Shown piece by piece: positions 8,874 to 16,912 of a stretch of 64,000 bases of DNA. A program made the translations under genes and the position numbers. The first letter of the stretch is position 1; each line of letters opens with the position of its first letter. Origin of the DNA: Pseudomonadota bacterium (lineage in GTDB: Bacteria; Pseudomonadota; Gammaproteobacteria; Xanthomonadales; SZUA-38); contig JBCCCR010000002.1 in NCBI GenBank assembly GCA_039033415.1, positions 164,581-228,580 on the forward strand. Direction: 5' to 3'. The notes below the pieces were generated by a model. That model ran no database searches. It was not told where the DNA came from and saw only the letters and a program-made list of their open reading frames with translations.

Positions 8874-11800
8874 TTGGCCGGCGAGGCCGAGCTGCGGCCC
8901 GGCGGCAGGTTGCGCCGCGCGCCGGCGCTGGCTCGCGACTGGTCGCTGCTGTTTGTAGCCCTGTGCCTTGTGCTTTGCGTGCCGAGAGCAGTCCAGGCCC
9001 AGGAAAACGGGGCGCCGCTGCCGCCTTTCCGGGTTTACGCCACCGCTGACGGCATGTCGCAGGCGGAAGTTGGCGTGCTGGCCCAGGATCAGAGCGGTTA
9101 CCTGTGGATGGGCACACTCCGGGGTCTGAACCGGTTCGACGGCAGCCGGTTCACCAGCTTTACCATCGCTGAGGGTTTGCGTCAGAATCACCTGACGGCT
9201 CTGATTGTCGACGGCCGAAACCGCGTCTGGGTCGGGGATGCCCAGGGTGGTGTCAGCATGGTGGCGGATGACGCGGTTCGCCTGACGATTCCACCGCCGC
9301 CAGGCCCCGTATCGGCCGTCGCAGGGCTCTACGAGTGGCGCGATCAGCTGCTGGTTGCTACCCAGGGGAACGGGCTATGGATTGTGACCGTTCCTGGAAC
9401 CGGAACCGACGCAGACCCGACAGAAGCACCCGATTGGATCAAGCTGGAAGGGCTGCCCGAGAATATCGATCAGCTGCTGGGAGATCGACGCCAGCTCGCT
9501 CTGCGAAGCGGGACGCAGGTCTGGTCCGCGGACGTGGGAACCAACCCGACCTTTCGCCGGCTTCAGGTACAGGGTACGCAGCTTGCGCGCAGCCAGACCG
9601 GCGCGATCTGGTCAGCAGGAGTCGACGGGAAACCGTTCAACCTGTCCGAGGCAACGGATGCCCAAAGCCAGCTGAATGTCGCGTTTAAGCGCTTTCTGCC
9701 AACACCTGAGGGGGAGCTGTGGCAGATTGTTGGCGACCGTTTGGTGGCGCCTGACGGACAGCAGCGCACCCTGCCCACCAGCGACATTCTCACCATGTTC
9801 AGGGATCGGGAAGGCACGCTGTGGCTCGGCAGCTCCAAAGGATTGATCCGATTTCTTGGCTTCCGATTCGACCATTTTCCCCTCGGCGACAGCCGCGACG
9901 GACGATTGGTTTGGAGCATTGAGCGAGACCTCGACGGCCGCTTTTGGTTTGGCACCGACAACTCGCTCCTGACCCTGAGCAATGGTTCGGTCGAAATACA
10001 GAACGGCCGACTCCAAATTCCGGACGGCCCGGTCAGGGATCTGCTGCTGGATGACACCGGCGCGTTGTGGGTCGCCGTGCGGGGAATAGGACTGTTTCGC
10101 GTGGCCGTCGATCGGATGACGGCCAGCATCGTGTCAGGAACCGAATCGTTGGAGATCCTCGATCTTACGCTCACCGACGATGGCGGGCTGTGGCTCTCCA
10201 CGTTCAGTAATGGCGTCCTGCGCCTGAACCCAACCAATGGCGAATTGCTTCGCAGCGACCTGCCCAGAAATGCCGGGATCTATACCATCACCGCCAGCGG
10301 GGCCGCTGGCGTTTGGGCGGGCGTTAGCGGCGTTGGCGTTATAGCGCTGAGCTACGACAAGCAACGCGGTATCACGCAAAGCCGACTGGCCGACCGCGGT
10401 CAGCTCAACAGTCCTTTTATCGGCCAGATCGCCATGACCGGCAACGACTCTGCCTGGATCAGCACGGCAGGCGGAGGCATCTATCGCTATCGTGACGAGG
10501 TGCTGGAGAACCTTGGCGCGGGGACTCCGCTGGCGAGTCAAAACGTCTACCTGATCGAGCCGATCGATGAACGGTCGCTGCTGGTCGGCGGCGACGAAGG
10601 GCTTTATCAGTTTGATCTGACCACGGGTGCGGTGTATCGGCACCACGCGCTCAATGGCTTTATCGCGACCGAACCCAATGTTCATGCCACTTACCGCGCC
10701 AGCGAGGACAGCCTGTGGATAGGGACGGTGTCAGGCGTGACACGCATGGATCTGTCGCTGCCGCTTTCAGACGTGGCTGTGCCAAAGACGGAGATCGTCT
10801 CCTTTCGCACAGGCTCGGGTCGGGAGCTCAAAGGGTCCGTCGACCCGCTGCGCCCGCAGGACGGTGGCATCGTAGCCTCGTTCCGGGCCGTCTCTCTGCT
10901 GGAGCCGGATCAGCTGGAATTCTCCTATCGCCTCACGGGCTTTGACGCCGACTTTCAGGCAGGCGACGAAAGCGGTATCGCGCAGTACCTTGGTTTGAGC
11001 GACGGCACCTACGAGTTTCAGGTGAGAGCGCGCATCGCTGGAAACCCCTGGGGGCCCGTAGCTTCGCACCGCGTCGCTATCCTGCCGCCGCTCTGGCAGA
11101 GACCCGCCTTTATCCTCCCGGCCGTGCTGGTGCTGCTGCTCGTGATTTACGGTGTGGTGTGGTTCTGGACACGACAAATTGCCCGGATCAACCAACGACT
11201 CAGAGAGGAAGTGGCGGAGCGAACCCGTTCCATCGAACAGGCGCGGCTTCGCTTGGAACAAACCAACGAGCTCCTTGAGTACCAGGCCAACTATGACGAG
11301 CTGACAGGGCTGATCAACCGTCGGTCGTTTGAGTCGAAGCTGATGGAAGCCTGGTCAAAGCCGGCGAGCGATGATCGATTCAGCTACCTGATGTGTATGG
11401 ATCTCGATCAATTTAAGGTCGTGAACGATACCTGCGGGCATGCGGCGGGTGATCAGCTGCTGTGTCAGGTTGCGGACCTCGTCAGCGGTCAGCTGCGCGA
11501 CGGTGACATTATGGGGAGACTCGGTGGCGACGAGTTTGGCCTCATCATCCAGGACTGCACCCGCGAGGAGGCGCTGGAAGAGGCAGAGAAGGTGCGGGCC
11601 GCCGTGGAAGAGCTGCAGTTTCCCTGGGAGTCGGAAGTGTTCCGCATCGGCGTCAGTATCGGTGGGCTGCCGATCGACATAGATATCGGCGACGTCAACG
11701 AGCTCCATCAGATGGCTGACGCAGCCTGTTATTCAGCCAAGGAAGCCGGAAGAAACCAGGTGCACCTGGTGCAGGGCGACAAGGATCTGGCGCTGCAGCG

Positions 11801-12623
11801 GCGCGGCGAGATGCGCTGGGTCCAGCGCCTTCATGACGCCATGGAACACAACCGCTTCGCCCTTTACGGGCAGAAAATTGCGCCGGTAGACCCGAAAGTC
11901 AAAGAGCCGGAGCGGATGGAAGTGCTGCTTCGCATGCGCGATATGGAAACCCGCAAACTCATCCCGCCGGGGGCCTTTCTGCCCTCAGCAGAGCGGTATG
12001 GACTCAGTATCAAGCTGGATGAATGGGTGGTCACCAACCTTCTCAAATCGCTGTTTCTGCACGAGTCCTTCAATGCCGGCGGCCGCCACTACTGGGTGAA
12101 CCTGTCGGGCGCCAGCGTCGGTGATCCCAAGTTTTGCCAGAAGCTGCTGAACCTGATGAAAGACTCGCCGCTGCCCCCAGGCATGGTGAATTTTGAAATT
12201 ACCGAAACCGCGGTGATTCGGAGCGTCAACGAGGCCGCGCGCCTGATCTCGGCACTCAAGGAAATGGGCTGTGCTTTTGCCCTCGATGATTTTGGCAGCG
12301 GGCTGTCGTCTTTTGGGTATCTCAAGAAGCTTAAGGTGGACTACCTGAAGATCGACGGGATGTTTGTGCGCGACATTGTCAGCGACAAAACTGACCGGAT
12401 TTTTGTCAAATCCATTATCGACATTGCCCACACCCTTAACATTAAGGCGATTGCTGAATTTGTCGAGGATGACGAGATTCTGGAGGTCATCCGATCTCTG
12501 GGCGCCGACTATGTACAGGGCTACGGGGTCCACAGACCGGAACTGCTGGCGCCGAGTTTCCCCGCCAGACAAATGCCGCCGGGAGGTCCGCTCGCGGATC
12601 TCATGAAGGCTGGAGTGAACTGA
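8874..12623 (+). CDS. Periplasmic propeller (Reg_prop/Y_Y_Y) membrane protein with GGDEF and EAL domains
   Basis: The 1249-residue sensor for cyclic di-GMP turnover begins at TTG 8874, the first usable codon after an in-frame stop at 8820. A signal peptide ends near QAQ (about 42). Residues 50-640 carry repeated propeller blades (GYLWMGTLRGLNRFDG, TLWLGSSKGLIRFLG, SLWIGTVSGVTRMDL). A Y_Y_Y domain follows (LEFSYRLTGFDADF), then one TM helix near 745-766 and a short coiled coil. GGDEF at 884-888 is exact. In the phosphodiesterase domain the signature reads E1016-V-L-L-R instead of EALLR, but metal ligands in EITET, DDFGSG and KIDG are present, so activity is likely. It is translationally coupled to the HDOD gene. 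Confidence 0.92.
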   Translation: MAGEAELRPGGRLRRAPALARDWSLLFVALCLVLCVPRAVQAQENGAPLPPFRVYATADGMSQAEVGVLAQDQSGYLWMGTLRGLNRFDGSRFTSFTIAEGLRQNHLTALIVDGRNRVWVGDAQGGVSMVADDAVRLTIPPPPGPVSAVAGLYEWRDQLLVATQGNGLWIVTVPGTGTDADPTEAPDWIKLEGLPENIDQLLGDRRQLALRSGTQVWSADVGTNPTFRRLQVQGTQLARSQTGAIWSAGVDGKPFNLSEATDAQSQLNVAFKRFLPTPEGELWQIVGDRLVAPDGQQRTLPTSDILTMFRDREGTLWLGSSKGLIRFLGFRFDHFPLGDSRDGRLVWSIERDLDGRFWFGTDNSLLTLSNGSVEIQNGRLQIPDGPVRDLLLDDTGALWVAVRGIGLFRVAVDRMTASIVSGTESLEILDLTLTDDGGLWLSTFSNGVLRLNPTNGELLRSDLPRNAGIYTITASGAAGVWAGVSGVGVIALSYDKQRGITQSRLADRGQLNSPFIGQIAMTGNDSAWISTAGGGIYRYRDEVLENLGAGTPLASQNVYLIEPIDERSLLVGGDEGLYQFDLTTGAVYRHHALNGFIATEPNVHATYRASEDSLWIGTVSGVTRMDLSLPLSDVAVPKTEIVSFRTGSGRELKGSVDPLRPQDGGIVASFRAVSLLEPDQLEFSYRLTGFDADFQAGDESGIAQYLGLSDGTYEFQVRARIAGNPWGPVASHRVAILPPLWQRPAFILPAVLVLLLVIYGVVWFWTRQIARINQRLREEVAERTRSIEQARLRLEQTNELLEYQANYDELTGLINRRSFESKLMEAWSKPASDDRFSYLMCMDLDQFKVVNDTCGHAAGDQLLCQVADLVSGQLRDGDIMGRLGGDEFGLIIQDCTREEALEEAEKVRAAVEELQFPWESEVFRIGVSIGGLPIDIDIGDVNELHQMADAACYSAKEAGRNQVHLVQGDKDLALQRRGEMRWVQRLHDAMEHNRFALYGQKIAPVDPKVKEPERMEVLLRMRDMETRKLIPPGAFLPSAERYGLSIKLDEWVVTNLLKSLFLHESFNAGGRHYWVNLSGASVGDPKFCQKLLNLMKDSPLPPGMVNFEITETAVIRSVNEAARLISALKEMGCAFALDDFGSGLSSFGYLKKLKVDYLKIDGMFVRDIVSDKTDRIFVKSIIDIAHTLNIKAIAEFVEDDEILEVIRSLGADYVQGYGVHRPELLAPSFPARQMPPGGPLADLMKAGVN

Positions 12624-13456
12624 TGAACGCGCATGCACCCGCCAGCGTCCTGGCTGAAACCCTGAACCATTTACCCGCACTCCCGGAGGTGGCAAGCGAG
12701 ATTCTGACTCGCCTCAACGACGAGTTCGTGACCGGCAAGCAGGTGGCAGAAGTGGTGGGCAAAGATCCGGGCATCTCCGCCCGGCTGGTGGCGTTGGCCA
12801 ACTCTGCCTATTTTGGACTGAGTGAACCGGTCGGCAACCTGGAGCAGGTTGTTAACCGGGTGCTGGGCGTCGACAACGTGCGCTCCCTTGCCCTGGCGCT
12901 GGCCGCCGGTCACGTGCTGGATACGTCCAGCTGTGACGGTTTCAACACGCGGCGGTTTTGGGAGAATGCGCTGCTCATGGCCGACGCCACGGCCCGGATC
13001 GTCGCCGACGAGAAGAAAGCGACGCAGGCTGACAAAGATCTTGCGTATCAGACCGGCCTCTGCCACAACATCGGGCTGCTGGCGCTTGCGGCACTGAAGC
13101 CGGAAATGACCAGCGACATTCTCAGCCTTCGGGACGCGGAACCCGACGCTAAAAAGGCCTTGGCTCCGCTGCTGCGAGCGGCTTTTGGCGTCGATCACCG
13201 CGAGCTCACTCATGCAGTCGCCTGCGCCTGGAAGCTGCCGGAGGCCTCGGTGCTGGCTTTTGAGCCCGTTTCCACATCTTCGTCGATGCTGCATTACGCC
13301 CTGGATGTGGCCCGCATGGCGGTCGCCGATCCCATCGAGCCAACGGTTGCGCCCGACCAGCAGGATGACCGTCTGTCCGTGGCCGAGGCGATTGCGCCGT
13401 CAGCGCGCTACCGTCAGCGCGTCGCCGCGATGGTAGAGGGCATAAGCGCAGACTAA
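12623..13456 (+). CDS. HDOD domain signalling protein
   Basis: The 277-residue protein consists of one HDOD domain (about residues 12-205): LPALPEVASEILTRLNDE, IVKDP-like VVGKDPGISARLVALANSAYFG, then NVRSLALALAAGHV. HDOD domains are HD-related but usually lack phosphodiesterase metal ligands and act as regulatory modules with c-di-GMP or other signalling proteins. The start ATG overlaps the stop of the GGDEF/EAL gene (TGATG), indicating translational coupling and a shared pathway. Confidence 0.9.
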   Translation: MNAHAPASVLAETLNHLPALPEVASEILTRLNDEFVTGKQVAEVVGKDPGISARLVALANSAYFGLSEPVGNLEQVVNRVLGVDNVRSLALALAAGHVLDTSSCDGFNTRRFWENALLMADATARIVADEKKATQADKDLAYQTGLCHNIGLLALAALKPEMTSDILSLRDAEPDAKKALAPLLRAAFGVDHRELTHAVACAWKLPEASVLAFEPVSTSSSMLHYALDVARMAVADPIEPTVAPDQQDDRLSVAEAIAPSARYRQRVAAMVEGISAD

Positions 13457-13588
13457 GCGGTCGGGGTGCCGTCGGGCAGCCAAAAAGGACGATCGATCGG
13501 CGCTCACATGCAGCACATCGTAAAGGTCGGTAAGGTGAGCGCTCCCCAAAACCGAGTGGCGCCGATGATCGGTGCTAACGAAAGATCG

Positions 13589-14185
13589 ATGTCTTACCGC
13601 CGACCATGGCTCATCGCCGCCCTCTGCATCCTGACGCTTTTCTGGCAGCCGGTCGTTGCGGCTGAATGGCTGACCCCGGAGAACGAAAAAAATGCCGCGC
13701 AGGCGATGCTGTCGCGGCTGCAGAGTACGGGGCTGGAGCTCGAAGGTGAGCCCGCGGACCAGCTGGCTGGCGCCGTGCTGGCCATTCGCAGTATGGCCGG
13801 TCGAATCGATGCCTGGGGCATCGATCAGATCCTGGCCCAAACGCCGCGCTTTACCGAACCCGCGCTGCCCGACCTGGGCAATCCAACCGTTCAGGCGATC
13901 GCCGCCTATGGCACCTGCTCCCTGACGCTGCACCCCGGTCTCGCCGAGACGTCGGAGGAAAAGTATTTTGTCGCTGCCGGAGAATTTGCCGTGCTGCTGC
14001 TCTCAGGGTTTCTCCGGCAGCACTACCTCAGCGAAGGCGGCACTGACGAGCAGCTGGCTGAGCTTCTTACCGGCAGCGCGATGTTGAAGTACTCGCACGC
14101 CGTGCAGGCCAATCAGGAGCAGATGAATCGTGCCCTGAAGGAGTGCCAGCACTTCTACCGCCGCGTGGTTGGGCAGGCCCACTAG
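13589..14185 (+). CDS. Secreted hypothetical protein
   Basis: The 198-residue product starts at ATG 13589 with a signal peptide (SYRRPWLIAALCILTLFWQPVVAA). The frame is open from 13466, but the earlier part is low in family character and would bury the signal. The mature part is mainly helical, with two cysteines (GTCSLTLHPG and KECQHFYRRV) that could form a disulfide. No family is recognised. It follows the HDOD gene by 132 bp and may have its own promoter. A large fold-back element begins 6 bp after its stop. Confidence 0.65.
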   Translation: MSYRRPWLIAALCILTLFWQPVVAAEWLTPENEKNAAQAMLSRLQSTGLELEGEPADQLAGAVLAIRSMAGRIDAWGIDQILAQTPRFTEPALPDLGNPTVQAIAAYGTCSLTLHPGLAETSEEKYFVAAGEFAVLLLSGFLRQHYLSEGGTDEQLAELLTGSAMLKYSHAVQANQEQMNRALKECQHFYRRVVGQAH

Positions 14186-14190
14186 GTTAC

Positions 14191-14455
14191 AGTGGGCCGT
14201 GCGGAAAGTTCTGTCACTTCAGCGAGCGTGTCAGGCGTTAGGCCAAGGCGATTCGTCGGGGTCATAGCCATAGCTATGGCCGCGGCGGATCAACGCCGGC
14301 ATAGCGCCTGACGAGCTCGCCCTTCGGGTCCATCGCTGGGCACGCCTGGCGGCGTTGCGAGCCTTGCCAAGGGCTACGGCCATTGGCAAGGCTAGCGCCT
14401 TGCCAGACGAGCCCAGCGATGGACTGAAGGCACAGAACTTTCCGCACGGCCCACT
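14191..14455. repeat. 265-bp fold-back element with 24-bp perfect terminal inverted repeats
   Basis: This element fills nearly all of the 314-bp gap between genes ending at 14185 and starting at 14500; I see no coding gene in it. The outer arms 14191-14214 and 14432-14455 are perfect reverse complements over 24 bp. Inside are further nested inverted repeats: 14230-14237 with 14305-14312 (GTCAGGCG/CGCCTGAC), a perfect 14-bp palindrome 14267-14280, 14328-14341 with 14411-14424 (14 bp perfect), and 14357-14370 with 14383-14396 (one mismatch). A single strand would fold into a branched cruciform. It could be a MITE-like mobile element, a REP-type repeat or a structured RNA. No target duplication is evident. 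The right arm abuts the promoter of the next gene. Confidence 0.75.
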
Positions 14456-14465
14456 CGCCTTCCCC

Positions 14466-14471
14466 TATAAT
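14466..14471 (+). promoter_or_regulatory. Consensus -10 box for the FHA-domain gene
   Basis: TATAAT matches the sigma-70 -10 consensus exactly and lies 28 bp before the GTG start, giving a short leader. The -35 region falls in the right arm of the fold-back element and has no good TTGACA match. Confidence 0.5.
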
Positions 14472-14499
14472 TGCGGGTTTACCAAACCGGCAAGTACGG

Positions 14500-15171
14500 G
14501 TGAAAGCGCAGGGTCCCAATCGGCTGATCGCCGAGCTCACAAGACGAGGCGTCATCAAGGTGGTTGGGAGCTATCTCGTCTTGCTGTGGCTCCTGGCCCA
14601 AGGCTTTGCTGATCTATTCCCCGCCTTCGGCTTTCCGCCCTGGTCCGTCCGCGCGTTTGTCTTCGCCGGCATTGGGCTGACGCCCGTCGTATTTTTTCTG
14701 GCCTGGCGCTATGACCTGACGGCCCGCGGGATCGTTCGGGACGTGAAGGACCAACCGCAGGAAACGCCGCCCAGCGAGCCAGCGCGCAACCGGGAACGGG
14801 AGCGAGAGCACAAAGCTGAGGTGGGGTTTATCGAGGCGGCCTGGACCGAGGAACACGGCGATGGGACCAACGCCCAGTTTTTCTCGGAGCTGGTGGTGGG
14901 GCGCGACGCGGGCGTCGACATCCGCCTAAACGACCGCCTGGTGAGCCGCCGCCATGCAATCATTTTTCCCGAGCGCGGCAGCTGGTATATCAACGACCTG
15001 GGCAGCTCCAACGGAACCTTTGTCAACGGTGAGCGCGTGACCAAGGCCCGACTCCCGACTCATTCGACTGTTCGCTTTCACGAGGAAGGTCCGAGCATTA
15101 CCCTCAAGATCCGGTTTCTGGAAGAAACGCTTTCAACACCGGCGGCAAACAGCAGCATCCGGCCCAGCTGA
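14500..15171 (+). CDS. Membrane-anchored FHA domain protein
   Basis: The 223-residue protein starts at GTG 14500 behind a TATAAT box. Residues 10-68 contain two hydrophobic helices (VIKVVGSYLVLLWLLAQGFAD and FVFAGIGLTPVVFFLAWRY); this anchor is often seen at the N-terminus of proteobacterial adenylate-cyclase or TPR proteins. A charged linker precedes the FHA domain at about 120-205, with phosphothreonine-binding elements VGRDAGVDIRL, VSRRHAIIF, and LGSSNGTFVNGERV. It should bind phosphothreonine peptides in the cytoplasm. The two Ser/Thr kinases at 56-61 kb are possible sources of ligands, which is inference. Confidence 0.87.
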   Translation: MKAQGPNRLIAELTRRGVIKVVGSYLVLLWLLAQGFADLFPAFGFPPWSVRAFVFAGIGLTPVVFFLAWRYDLTARGIVRDVKDQPQETPPSEPARNREREREHKAEVGFIEAAWTEEHGDGTNAQFFSELVVGRDAGVDIRLNDRLVSRRHAIIFPERGSWYINDLGSSNGTFVNGERVTKARLPTHSTVRFHEEGPSITLKIRFLEETLSTPAANSSIRPS

Positions 15172-15182
15172 TCGCCTGGTGG

Positions 15183-15240
15183 TAGAGCCAGCGACGGCTC
15201 TATACACGACCGACACAGAGAACCGCTTGTGGCGGCGGTT
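15183..15240 (+). promoter_or_regulatory. Two hairpins between the FHA gene and the symporter operon
   Basis: The first stem is TAGAGCC/GGCTCTA (15183-15189 and 15196-15202); the second is AACCGC/GCGGTT (15221-15226 and 15235-15240). Neither has a T-run. They may end FHA transcription or lie upstream of the symporter promoter; an AT-rich stretch at 15265-15288 follows. Confidence 0.3.
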
Positions 15241-15321
15241 GGCGCAGCGTAACATCGTCCCTGCATTTGCTTTAGTTATAAAACAAATCGCCTACGGCGT
15301 CCTCGAGGGGAGGAACACACG

Positions 15322-16788
15322 CTGGAAAACTCTGCGCTTGGCCTGACAATCTTTGGCCTTTACCTGGTGGTGGTGATCATCATCGGGCTAGTCGCATCGC
15401 GTCATCAGGAATCGGGGGCCGATTTCTGGGTGGCCGGGCGCCGCTTTGGCCTGCCAATTATGATCATGGCGAACATGGCGGCCATCATGCACGGCGGCGC
15501 TATCCTCAGCGGCGTTGCCTTCGCCGGACAATTTGGCGGCGTTGCGATCTTGCCTTACATCTCTTTTGTCGGCGGCGCCGCAATCATCTTTTACGTGTTC
15601 GCCAAGAAGCTGCGCCGTTCCGGCGGCTTTACCATCCCGGACTACATGGGCGACCGGTTCGACAGCCGCAGCCTGCGCGCGTGGAGTGCGCTGGTGGTCG
15701 CGGTATCGAGCATTGTTTACCTCATCGCTCAGCTGCGAGGCATGGCGTTTATTCTCGAGCAGCTGCTCGGGCTGGATTTTATGGTCTGCCTGGTAATCGG
15801 TACGCTGATTTTTGTGGGTTACGTGGCCCTAGGGGGTCTGCTGGCGGTGGTCTGGACCAACGTCGCACAGTTTCTTTTTATGTGGATCGGGCTCCTGATC
15901 CTGGTGCCCTTTGTCTTCAAAGCCGCGGGCGGCTGGACGTCCGTACTGACCCAGGTTGAAGCCGTTGCGCCAGGCTGGACGTCTCCCACGGGCGTCGACT
16001 GGTCGGTGAGCTACATGATCAGCTGGTACCTGATCTGGTTTGTGGCCTACAGCACCCGCATCGAGCTGGTCACCAAGATGTTTGCTGCGCGAGACGACCG
16101 GATCGCCCGACTGTCGATTCCGATCACCATCGGTCTGGTGATGATCTTTCTGCTCTATGGCAATTTTTACCTCGGCGCCGCAGCCCGCGTGCTGGTCTGG
16201 GATCAGATTGCGTCGCCGGATCAGGCATTCCCCACCCTCGTCAGCCAGCTGTTAACCCCAGCGCTGGCCGCTGTGGCGCTCACCGGTATCGCGAGCGCCG
16301 CCATGTCGACCACCGATTCGCTGCTGCTGATGTCGGGCTCCGCCATCGCTCACGACCTGGTGCGCCGATGCTGGGACGAGCCGCGTGGGGTGCAGCGCGA
16401 CGAGCGTCAGTACCTGCTCATTTCGCGGCTGGCCATTGTGGTGGTCGGCGCGACCGCGTTTGTGCTGGCTATCCCGGACATTGCGCTTATCCTACGCATC
16501 GTCTCGTTTGCGATCGCGTTGGTGGGCTCGGCATTTTTCCTGCCTCTGCTGGTTGGCCTTACGTCGAGAAAGCTCAGCCGTCAGGCAGCCCTAGCGTCAT
16601 CCGTGGGCGGCACCCTCGCGTGCGTGGTTTGGATTGTCGGAACGCTGACGGGTGCCAGCTGGACGAGCGGCCTTCATCCGGGCGTCGCCGGCCTGGCTGT
16701 GGGTGGCGTGCTCATGGCGATAGTTGCCATGTTTACCCCGCCGGTGGACGATAAGGCGGTGAGCAAATATTTTGAGGTCACGACATGA
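15322..16788 (+). CDS. Sodium:solute symporter (SSS family), CTG start
   Basis: The 488-residue transporter has about 13 hydrophobic helices and SSS hallmarks: the DFWVAGR loop after TM1, GGAILSGVAFAGQFGG, GGFTIPDYMGDRF, and the sodium-site segment TGIASAAMSTTDSLLLMSGSAI. The only ATG/GTG/TTG candidate, GTG 15367, would cut off half of TM1. The CTG at 15322 lies 8 nt after GGAGG (15309-15313) and gives a complete first helix (ENSALGLTIFGLYLVVVIIIGL). The frame upstream of it has no ATG, GTG or TTG back to the stop at 15250. The substrate is unknown; the downstream cyclase-family enzyme suggests an organic acid or amide. Confidence 0.88.
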   Translation: MENSALGLTIFGLYLVVVIIIGLVASRHQESGADFWVAGRRFGLPIMIMANMAAIMHGGAILSGVAFAGQFGGVAILPYISFVGGAAIIFYVFAKKLRRSGGFTIPDYMGDRFDSRSLRAWSALVVAVSSIVYLIAQLRGMAFILEQLLGLDFMVCLVIGTLIFVGYVALGGLLAVVWTNVAQFLFMWIGLLILVPFVFKAAGGWTSVLTQVEAVAPGWTSPTGVDWSVSYMISWYLIWFVAYSTRIELVTKMFAARDDRIARLSIPITIGLVMIFLLYGNFYLGAAARVLVWDQIASPDQAFPTLVSQLLTPALAAVALTGIASAAMSTTDSLLLMSGSAIAHDLVRRCWDEPRGVQRDERQYLLISRLAIVVVGATAFVLAIPDIALILRIVSFAIALVGSAFFLPLLVGLTSRKLSRQAALASSVGGTLACVVWIVGTLTGASWTSGLHPGVAGLAVGGVLMAIVAMFTPPVDDKAVSKYFEVTT

Positions 16789-16898
16789 TCCTTGGACTGC
16801 CGACAGCGAGTTTCTGGCTGCTGCTGGGTATCCCGTCCATCATGCTGGGGTTTCTGCTGTTTGAATGCTGGCGCATCTGGACCGGCCGTAAAGACTGA
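16785..16898 (+). CDS. 37-residue symporter accessory membrane peptide
   Basis: The ATG overlaps the symporter stop (ATGA at 16785-16788), giving translational coupling. The peptide MILGLPTASFWLLLGIPSIM continues to a tail of FECWRIWTGRKD, so it is a single hydrophobic helix with a positive cytoplasmic end. Small single-helix partners of about 35-45 residues encoded beside SSS and NSS transporters are known, and are thought to act as accessory subunits. The position, overlap and composition fit that class. It ends 14 bp before the cyclase gene. Confidence 0.75.
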   Translation: MILGLPTASFWLLLGIPSIMLGFLLFECWRIWTGRKD

Positions 16899-16912
16899 AA
16901 CTGGGAGATACC

